Positions 1-5,548 of a stretch of 6,362 bases of DNA are shown here, piece by piece; the first letter of the stretch is position 1; every line of letters starts with the position of its first letter. The notes under the pieces are model-generated. The model had not been told where the DNA came from. It saw nothing but the letters and a program-made list of their open reading frames with translations, and did no database searches. Made by a program: the position numbers and the translations under genes. Location: the NCBI GenBank assembly GCA_050743365.1, contig JBOGFI010000011.1:1-6362 (forward strand), given 5' to 3'. Source of the DNA: JBOGFI01 sp050743365. Its GTDB lineage: Bacteria; Actinomycetota; Acidimicrobiia; IMCC26256; JACDBD01.

Positions 1-2
1 GA

Positions 3-1829
3 GTTGGAGCCTCCGGCCCGATCGCCGGCCCGCCCGTCACCCAGGCCGGCGGCGACGACGCCGAGCTCGCGGCCCGGCGAGCGGGGTGGCGCCTCATGGG
101 CGGGGCGATCCGCCCGCAGTCGCGCTGGGTCGTCGCCGGCATTCTCGCCGGGCTCACCTGGACCGCGGCCCGGGTGACCATCCCGCTGCTCGCCGCGGCC
201 GGGATCGACGAAGGAATCCTGAAGAGCGACGAGGGCGCGGTCGCCCGCTTCGCCGTCCTCATCGTCGCGGTCGGCGTCGTGCAGGGCGTCTCCACCGGGC
301 TGCGCCGCTATTCGGCGTTCCGCATCGCGCTGCGGGTCGAGACCAACCTGCGCGAGCGGCTCTTCGCGCACCTCCAGCGGCTGCACTTCGCGTTCCACGA
401 CGAGGCCCAGACCGGGCAGCTCATGGCGCGCGCCAACTCGGACATGCAGCAGATCCACGTGGTCGTCGTACTCCTGCCCCTGACCGCCGCCAGCCTCCTC
501 ACGATGGCGGCCGTCATGGTCATCATCACGCTCAAGTCGCCGGGCCTGGCACTGCTCGTGCTCGTCACGCTGCCGTTCCTCAACGTCGCGGCCACCCGCT
601 TCACGCGACGCATCCAGCCGGTGACGCTTCAGCTCCAGCAGGAGCTGGCCGACCTCTCGGGCGTCGTCGAGGAGAGCGTCGCCGGGGTGCGGGTGGTCAA
701 GGGCTTCGGCGCCGAGCGCCTCCAGGCGACGCGGCTCCGGCGCGAGGCCGACTCGGTCCGCGACCGGTCGCTGGACGCGGCCCGTCTGCGGGCCGGTTTC
801 ATACCCCTGGTCGACCTCCTGCCCACGATGTCGCTCGTCGCCATCCTCTGGTACGGCGGCCACCAGGTGCTGAACGGCGACCTCGACCTCGGCTACCTCG
901 TTGCCTTCAACTCCTACGTCCTCATGCTCATCTGGCCGATGCGGATGCTCGGGATGCTGCTCGCGCAGGCGTCCCGCTCGTCGGCGGCTGCGGGACGCGT
1001 GCACGAGATCCTCGCCACCGAGCCCGCCGTCGCCGACCGCACCGGCGCCCGCCCGCTGCCGGACGGGCCGGGCGGGCTCCGATTCGAGGGCGTGCGGTTC
1101 GCCTACGGCGGCCGCACCGGTCCGCCGGTCCTCGACGGGCTCGATCTGGTGGTGCGGGGCGGCGAGGCAGTCGCGCTGGTCGGGTCGACCGGCTCGGGAA
1201 AGACGACCGTGGCCCGGATGGTGCCGCGCTTCTACGACGTCGACGCCGGCCGCGTGCTGCTCGACGGCGTCGACGTGCGCAACGTGGAGCTGCGCGAGCT
1301 GCGCCGCAGCGTAGGGATCGTCTTCGAGGACACGTTCCTGTTCTCCGACACCGTGCGCGCGAACATCGCCTTCGCCGATCCCGAGGCGTCGATGGATGCG
1401 GTCGAGCGTGCCGCCCGGCTCGCGGGCGCGGCCGGCTTCGTCGAGCACCTGCCCGATGGCTACGACACGCTCATCGGCGAGCACGGCTTCTCGCTGTCGG
1501 GCGGGCAACGCCAGCGCATCGCCATCGCCCGGGCGGTGCTCGCCGACCCCCGCGTGCTCATCCTCGACGACGCCACCTCGTCGGTCGACCCGACGAAGGA
1601 GCACGAGATCCGCTCCGCCCTGCGCGAGGTGATGGCCGACCGCACCACGCTGATCATCGCCCACCGTCCTGCCACCATCGCCCTCGCCGACCGGGTCGTG
1701 CTGCTCGGCGACGGGCGCGTACTCGCCCACGGCACCCACGAGGAGCTCCTCGCGCGGTCAGCCCGGTACCGCGCGGTGCTGGCGCAGGCGGAGGTGGCCG
1801 AAGCACAGGCCGCGGGGGTGGCGCGGTGA
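3..1829 (+). CDS. ABC exporter half-transporter, permease fused to ATPase (first subunit of a heterodimer; 5' end probably outside window)
   Basis: This is an ABCB-type half-exporter acting in the cytoplasmic membrane. Counting from the ATG at 96 (577 aa), six hydrophobic segments lie near residues 11-34, 50-67, 121-145, 148-166, 235-255 and 265-292, followed by an ATPase domain. The ATPase domain shows the A-loop Tyr337, Walker A GSTGSGKT (363-370), signature LSGGQ (467-471), Walker B ending in LILDD (Asp491-Asp492) and the H-loop His523. Two residues are off consensus: Asp492 stands where the catalytic Glu is expected, and the Q-loop reads VFED, with Glu411 for Gln. The frame stays open without a stop back to position 3 and encodes ARRAGWRLMGG, which looks like the elbow helix before the first membrane segment. 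No in-frame ATG, GTG or TTG lies in 3-95, so the true start is probably upstream of the window; ATG 96 is the fallback. The next gene overlaps its stop by 4 nt. The exported substrate cannot be told from sequence. Confidence 0.93.
   Translation, partial: VGASGPIAGPPVTQAGGDDAELAARRAGWRLMGGAIRPQSRWVVAGILAGLTWTAARVTIPLLAAAGIDEGILKSDEGAVARFAVLIVAVGVVQGVSTGLRRYSAFRIALRVETNLRERLFAHLQRLHFAFHDEAQTGQLMARANSDMQQIHVVVVLLPLTAASLLTMAAVMVIITLKSPGLALLVLVTLPFLNVAATRFTRRIQPVTLQLQQELADLSGVVEESVAGVRVVKGFGAERLQATRLRREADSVRDRSLDAARLRAGFIPLVDLLPTMSLVAILWYGGHQVLNGDLDLGYLVAFNSYVLMLIWPMRMLGMLLAQASRSSAAAGRVHEILATEPAVADRTGARPLPDGPGGLRFEGVRFAYGGRTGPPVLDGLDLVVRGGEAVALVGSTGSGKTTVARMVPRFYDVDAGRVLLDGVDVRNVELRELRRSVGIVFEDTFLFSDTVRANIAFADPEASMDAVERAARLAGAAGFVEHLPDGYDTLIGEHGFSLSGGQRQRIAIARAVLADPRVLILDDATSSVDPTKEHEIRSALREVMADRTTLIIAHRPATIALADRVVLLGDGRVLAHGTHEELLARSARYRAVLAQAEVAEAQAAGVAR
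83..88 (+). promoter_or_regulatory. Possible ribosome binding site for the alternative ATG at 96
   Basis: GGGGTG lies 7 nt before the ATG at 96 and matches GAGGTG, part of the canonical Shine-Dalgarno complement, at five of six bases. It is the only support for starting the first exporter gene at 96. The same ten bases, GGGGTGGCGC, occur before the second exporter gene. In GC-rich DNA this may be chance, and the protein-level argument for a start upstream of the window is stronger. Confidence 0.2.
1815..1820 (+). promoter_or_regulatory. Possible ribosome binding site for the second exporter gene
   Basis: GGGGTG, one mismatch from GAGGTG, sits 5 nt before the GTG start at 1826, inside the end of the upstream gene. 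Together with the GTGA stop/start overlap it supports 1826 as the start. The match is weak and the region is G-rich, so translational coupling to the first gene may matter more than this site. Confidence 0.3.
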
Positions 1830-3628
1830 GAGGCGGCGGAGGCCCCTTCCAGCCCCGGCCGGTCGACGAGAGGCTGAGCCGGCACGACGCGCGGAAGGTG
1901 CTGCGGCGGCTCGCGGTGCTGTTGCGGCCCTACCGGGGGGCCATCGCGCTGTCCACGGTCACTCTCGTCGCCCAGACTGCGTGCCTGCTGGCAGGCCCGG
2001 CGCTCGTGCGCCACGGCATCGACAACGGGCTCCGCGTCGGCGACTCCGCCGTCCTCAACCGGGCGGCGTTGTTCTATCTCGGCATCGCGATCGCCGGGGC
2101 GTTCCTGGGGCGCGCCGTCATCCTCATGGTCGCCGACGTGGGCGAGACGTTCCTGCGCGACCTGCGCGAGCGGGTCTTCCGTCACCTGCTCTCGCTCGGG
2201 CTCGACTTCTTCGAGCGCGAGCAGACCGGCCGGCTCGTCGCCCGTATGACCTCCGACATCGAGGCCCTCCAGGAACTCGTGTCGATAGGTCTCGTGATGT
2301 TCGTGCAAAACGCGCTCATCTTCGTTGGCGCCATCGTCGTGATCTTCTCCATGAACTGGAAGCTCGCGCTGTGCACGCTCGTGGTGGTGCCGCCGGTGAT
2401 GATCGCCAGCCGCTGGTTCCGTCGCGCATCGAACCGTGCCTACCTCACGGTGCGCGACCGCATCGGCCAGAACCTCGCCACGCTCCAGGAGGGCCTCGCC
2501 GGCGTGCGCGTGGTACAGGCCTTCGCCCGAGAGCCCGCCGTCACCAGCCGGTTCCGGGGCACGAACGAGGCCCAGTACGACGCTCACCTCGAGACCGTGC
2601 GGATCTCGGCGCGCTACTTCCCGTTCGTCGAGTTCTCGGGGGTCGCGGGAACCGCCCTGATCATCGGCATCGGCGGCTGGTTCGTAAACCGCGACATCGT
2701 GACCGTGGGCACGGTGGCAGCCTTCGTCCTCTACCTCAACAACCTGTTCGAGCCGGTCCAGCAGCTGAGCCAGCTTTACAACCTCATCCAGCAGTCGGGG
2801 GCGGCGCTGCAGAAGCTGTTCGAGCTGCTCGACACGCCCACCTCGATCGCGGAGCGCCCGGGCGCCGTCGACCTGCCCGAGCGGGGCGCGCTCGACGTCG
2901 AGAAGGTGACGTTCGCCTACGGCGACGGGCCCCCCGTCCTACACGACGTGTCGCTCGGCGTGTCGCCGGGCGAGCGGGTGGCGCTCGTCGGTCCCACGGG
3001 CGCGGGGAAGTCGACCCTGGCCAAGCTGACGGCCCGGTTCTACGACCCCCGTGAAGGCGCGGTGCGGTTCGGCGACATCGACCTGCGCGACGCCACCCTG
3101 CGGTCGCTGCGCGAGCGGATCGTCGTGGTTCCACAGGAGGGCTTTCTCTTCGCCGGCACGGTCCGCGACAACATCCGTGTCGGCCGACCCGAGGCCGACG
3201 ACGCCGAGGTCGAGGAGGCGGTCGCTGCGCTCTCGCTGACCGGGCGGTTCGCGGCAATGGAGCACGGGCTCGACACCGAGGTGCGGGAGCGGGGCTCGCG
3301 CCTGTCGGCAGGCGAGCGCCAGCTCGTTTCGCTCGCGCGCGCCGCCCTCGCCGACCCGACGCTGCTGGTGCTCGACGAGGCGACGTCGAACCTCGACCCC
3401 GGCACCGAGCGCGCGGTCGAGCAGGCACTCGAACGCCTGATGGAGGGCCGCACCGTCGTCGTGATCGCCCACCGTCTCTCGACCGCGGCACGCGCCGACC
3501 GCATCGCGGTGATCGACGACGGTCGCCTCGCTGAGCTCGGCACCCACGAGGAGCTGCTGCGGCGCGAGGGCCGCTACGCCAGCCTCTACGCCGCCTGGAT
3601 GGCGACGCCGACGGCGCAGACCGCGTGA
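1826..3628 (+). CDS. ABC exporter half-transporter, permease fused to ATPase (second subunit of the heterodimer)
   Basis: This 600-aa protein is the partner half-exporter in the cytoplasmic membrane. A glycine-rich N-terminal tail and a basic stretch (LSRHDARKVLRR) precede six hydrophobic segments near residues 38-60, 80-103, 153-176, 178-196, 268-288 and 293-312. The ATPase domain has A-loop Tyr365, Walker A GPTGAGKS (389-396), Q-loop Gln437, Walker B LVLDE (Asp517, catalytic Glu518) and H-loop His549. Its signature motif is degraded to LSAGE (493-497) from LSGGQ. GTG 1826 is chosen because it overlaps the previous stop as GTGA and gives a normal N-terminus for this family. The same frame is open far upstream, but that part is an out-of-frame reading of the first gene and would wrongly give a 1180-aa protein. 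The second gene's complete Walker B should pair with the first protein's intact signature to form the working ATP site. Drug, lipid or peptide export are all possible. Confidence 0.95.
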   Translation: MRGGGGPFQPRPVDERLSRHDARKVLRRLAVLLRPYRGAIALSTVTLVAQTACLLAGPALVRHGIDNGLRVGDSAVLNRAALFYLGIAIAGAFLGRAVILMVADVGETFLRDLRERVFRHLLSLGLDFFEREQTGRLVARMTSDIEALQELVSIGLVMFVQNALIFVGAIVVIFSMNWKLALCTLVVVPPVMIASRWFRRASNRAYLTVRDRIGQNLATLQEGLAGVRVVQAFAREPAVTSRFRGTNEAQYDAHLETVRISARYFPFVEFSGVAGTALIIGIGGWFVNRDIVTVGTVAAFVLYLNNLFEPVQQLSQLYNLIQQSGAALQKLFELLDTPTSIAERPGAVDLPERGALDVEKVTFAYGDGPPVLHDVSLGVSPGERVALVGPTGAGKSTLAKLTARFYDPREGAVRFGDIDLRDATLRSLRERIVVVPQEGFLFAGTVRDNIRVGRPEADDAEVEEAVAALSLTGRFAAMEHGLDTEVRERGSRLSAGERQLVSLARAALADPTLLVLDEATSNLDPGTERAVEQALERLMEGRTVVVIAHRLSTAARADRIAVIDDGRLAELGTHEELLRREGRYASLYAAWMATPTAQTA

Positions 3629-3640
3629 CGCGGCGCGTCA
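3626..3640. terminator. Short perfect hairpin spanning both convergent stop codons
   Basis: TGACGC-GGC-GCGTCA is a perfect 6-bp inverted repeat with a 3-nt loop. Its left end is the TGA stop of the second exporter gene, and its right end, read on the other strand, is the TGA stop of the oxidoreductase gene. It could act as a small bidirectional transcript end. There is no T-run on either side and the stem is short, so a real terminator role is uncertain. An overlapping palindrome, CCGCG-TGA-CGCGG at 3621-3633, could compete with it. Confidence 0.25.
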
Positions 3641-4699
3641 GCGCATCAGCCCCGCCCCTGTGACCAGGGGCAGGTCGAGCGGCGACAGCAGCCCGGGTGG
3701 TGCGTCGCAGACGGCCGGGATCGCGTTGAGGACGCGCATCGCGGTCATGAGAAGGCCGCCGGCGTTATGGTCGCCGCCCTCGCCGACGAACTCGAGCTCG
3801 ACCTTGATTTCGGGGTCACCCTCGAGCAGCACCCGGTAGGAGCCCTGGCCGCTCGGCTGAGGCCAGTCCGGGGCGGCCGCGTCGTGCATGCGGGTGACGT
3901 GCTCCACGACAATGCGCGGCTCGCCCCCCACGATGCCCTGCACCTCGAAGCGAAGCCCGGCCATGGTGCCCTGCTCGATGGTGCCGCTGGGCACGGTGAA
4001 CGTCTCGATCGCCGCCCACTTCTCGTAGGTCTCGCGGATGTCGTCGATCTCGACGCCCAGCCCCGCCGCCATGGCGTGCAGGGCGCCGCCCCAGGCCAGC
4101 GTGAGCACGCCCGGCGCGAGCAGGAGCGGGGTGTGCTCGAGGGGCGTGCCGAACCCCATGGTCTCGAACAGGACCTCGGGCTGGTCGTACGTGTCGTAAT
4201 TCAGGATCTCCATCACCCGCATCGAGTCGACCCGTTTCGAGAACCCCGACAGCATCAGGGGGATCAGGTCGTTGGCGAAGCCGGGATCGATCCCTGACGT
4301 GAAGCACGACGTGCCGCCCCGTTCGCACGCGGCCTCCAGCGGCTCCGTGTAGCGACGGGGCGCCGAGGGCGGGAACACCAGCGCGACCACCGACGTCGAC
4401 ACCACGTTCGTCCCCGACTCGAGGATGCGGCACATGTCGGCCACCGCCTCGTCGGGGCGCAGGTCGCCCGTCGCCATGTACGACACGCAGTCAGCGCCGA
4501 GCGCGAGCACCGTGTCCGCGTCGGTAGTTGCCCTCACCCCGACCGGGTCGGTGCCCGCGAGCTCGCCCGCGTCCCGGCCGGCTTTCTTGTCGCTGTGGAC
4601 GAGCAGCCCGACGAGCTCGAGCTCGGGGTGCTCGATGATGGCCCGGAGGGCGAGCCGCCCGACGTTGCCGGTGCTCCACTGCACCACGCGGTAGCTCAT
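3638..4699 (-). CDS. NAD(P)-dependent oxidoreductase, DapB-like / 2,4-diaminopentanoate dehydrogenase-like family
   Basis: This 353-aa protein is probably a cytoplasmic NAD(P)-dependent dehydrogenase or reductase. The N-terminus has a first strand and glycine loop typical of a Rossmann fold (RVVQWSTGNVGR, residues 4-15). The middle carries TSGIDPGFANDLIPL (134-148), and the C-terminus carries a block around MTAMRVLNAIPAVCDAPPG (318-336). This arrangement is that of the family often annotated in mycobacteria as dihydrodipicolinate reductase or NAD(P)H-dependent amine dehydrogenase, whose characterised member is the clostridial 2,4-diaminopentanoate dehydrogenase. It is longer than true DapB (about 250-270 aa), so a role in lysine synthesis is unlikely. 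The ATG at 4699 starts directly with the first strand and has no evident Shine-Dalgarno; an extended -10-like motif just upstream suggests a leaderless or near-leaderless message. The gene converges on the exporter pair. Substrate unknown; family assignment is firm, cofactor choice (NADH or NADPH) is not visible. Confidence 0.88.
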   Translation of the reverse strand: MSYRVVQWSTGNVGRLALRAIIEHPELELVGLLVHSDKKAGRDAGELAGTDPVGVRATTDADTVLALGADCVSYMATGDLRPDEAVADMCRILESGTNVVSTSVVALVFPPSAPRRYTEPLEAACERGGTSCFTSGIDPGFANDLIPLMLSGFSKRVDSMRVMEILNYDTYDQPEVLFETMGFGTPLEHTPLLLAPGVLTLAWGGALHAMAAGLGVEIDDIRETYEKWAAIETFTVPSGTIEQGTMAGLRFEVQGIVGGEPRIVVEHVTRMHDAAAPDWPQPSGQGSYRVLLEGDPEIKVELEFVGEGGDHNAGGLLMTAMRVLNAIPAVCDAPPGLLSPLDLPLVTGAGLMR

Positions 4700-4707
4700 G
4701 GCGCCGA

Positions 4708-4716
4708 AACGTAACA
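4708..4716 (-). promoter_or_regulatory. Candidate extended -10 promoter for the oxidoreductase gene
   Basis: Read on the minus strand, TGTTACGTT fits the extended -10 form TGnTAnnnT seen in actinobacterial promoters. The hexamer ends 8 nt before the ATG at 4699, so a start of transcription about 7 nt later would fall at about 4701, giving a 5' leader of only a few bases. The region at -35 with 17-nt spacing reads TTTCGC, a poor match. The absence of a ribosome binding site agrees with a leaderless start. The patch is less GC-rich than the flanking genes. Confidence 0.3.
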
Positions 4717-4752
4717 GCGGCCTCTCAATCGCGAAAGCGGTCGGATTTGAAT

Positions 4753-4770
4753 CCTCGGCGTCACCGGAGG
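4753..4770 (-). terminator. GC hairpin directly after the S-component stop codon
   Basis: On the minus strand CCTCCGG-TGACG-CCGAGG can fold with CCTC/GAGG and GG/CC paired, one bulged C and a 5-nt loop. It begins 1 nt after the TAA stop of the ECF S-component gene. No T-run follows it (the next bases are ATTCAAAT), so it is not a classical intrinsic terminator. It could end or stabilise the ECF transcript, and lies before the candidate promoter of the oxidoreductase gene. Confidence 0.25.
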
Positions 4771-4771
4771 T

Positions 4772-5548
4772 TTAGACCGGCTCCAGCGTGACCACGGGCT
4801 CGAGGCGATGGGCGAAGCGACGCAGCGTGCGCAGCAGCGCCGCGCCGGTCAACGCGATGAGCACCGCGTTGGTCAGTGCGCCGGCCGCGTCCCACCCGAA
4901 CGACGTGGCGACGTAGAACGACCAGTAGCGGCGCAGCGTCGCCACCAGCCCCAGGCCCGGCTCCCAGCTCAGGTCGCCGCCCCGCTGGAACGGCCAGAAC
5001 CACAGGTTCATGATCGCCCCGTAGACGAACCCCCAGCCCCAGCCGTACACCGCGAGCGCCGCGACCTCGACGCGGGGCGCCAGGCGCGCCGTCACTCGCC
5101 CGAGGAGGCCGGCGCCGCCCCCCATCCAGCCCAGCGCCAGCATCTGGAACGGCAGCCATGGGCCGACCCCGCCGGTGATGATCGCCGACACCGCCATCGC
5201 GCACAGCCCCAGCAGCAGGCCGAAGCGGGGCCCGAAGGCGGCGCCGCCCAGCACCACGAGGAAAAAGATGCCGCTGCCGCCGCCCGGGAGGTCGAGCAGG
5301 CGCAACAGCCCGGCGCTCGCCGACAGCACGCCGAGCAGCGCGATCGTGGCGCCGTTCATCGTGCCCCGCCGGACCTCGAGGGTGACCGCGCCGACGACGA
5401 GCGCGCCGATCGCCGCCGCAACGAGCGGCGCGTCGCCACCGTGCGCCTGGCTGGGGAAGGCGTCGCCGGGCAGCCAGAACGGATAGAGGAACGCGGCCGC
5501 GCCCACCACGATCATCAGGGCGTACACAGCCGCGGGCCGCACCCGCAT
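4772..5548 (-). CDS. ECF transporter S component (substrate-binding membrane subunit)
   Basis: This 258-aa, strongly hydrophobic protein has about six to seven membrane segments, near residues 8-26, 40-57, 64-84, 91-122 (one or two), 128-150, 160-182 and 205-240. The stretch GGVGPWLPFQMLALGWMGGG (126-145) and the LDLPGGGSGIFF segment (85-96) resemble actinobacterial proteins annotated as ECF transporter S components, which capture a vitamin or similar micronutrient and deliver it through the T and A subunits. The start is ATG 5548, overlapping the upstream ATPase stop as TGATG; GTG at 5551, which would give a GTGA overlap and one more residue, is an equal alternative. The frame is open for another 135 codons upstream, but that stretch lies inside the ATPase gene and is a low-complexity shadow. 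Pairing with an ECF-type ATPase supports the call. The substrate is not identifiable; cobalamin, a thiamine precursor and other vitamins all remain possible. Confidence 0.82.
   Translation of the reverse strand: MRVRPAAVYALMIVVGAAAFLYPFWLPGDAFPSQAHGGDAPLVAAAIGALVVGAVTLEVRRGTMNGATIALLGVLSASAGLLRLLDLPGGGSGIFFLVVLGGAAFGPRFGLLLGLCAMAVSAIITGGVGPWLPFQMLALGWMGGGAGLLGRVTARLAPRVEVAALAVYGWGWGFVYGAIMNLWFWPFQRGGDLSWEPGLGLVATLRRYWSFYVATSFGWDAAGALTNAVLIALTGAALLRTLRRFAHRLEPVVTLEPV

Noticed and set aside
1731..1747. GGCACCCACGAGGAGCT occurs at 1731-1747 and again at 3539-3555
   Set aside because: Both copies encode the conserved GTHEEL motif at the end of the ABC domain, with the same preferred codons. Homology plus codon bias explains it; it is not a repeat element.
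86..1825. Apparent 1180-residue protein reading from 86 to 3628
   Set aside because: Its first 580 residues are an arginine-, proline- and alanine-rich out-of-frame reading of the first exporter gene. Only the part from GTG 1826 has ABC transporter sequence, so there is no giant fusion protein.
1460..2587. Long minus-strand open frame (375 codons) opposite the exporter genes
   Set aside because: It is compositionally biased, has no recognisable motif, and lies antisense to well-supported ABC domains in both exporter genes. Long spurious frames are expected in GC-rich coding DNA.
4742..4754. GGATTTGAATCC, resembling the T-arm of a tRNA and thus a possible att site
   Set aside because: The bases flanking the 7-nt T-loop-like segment do not form a 5-bp stem on either strand, and no acceptor stem or anticodon arm is nearby. 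It is just an imperfect palindrome.
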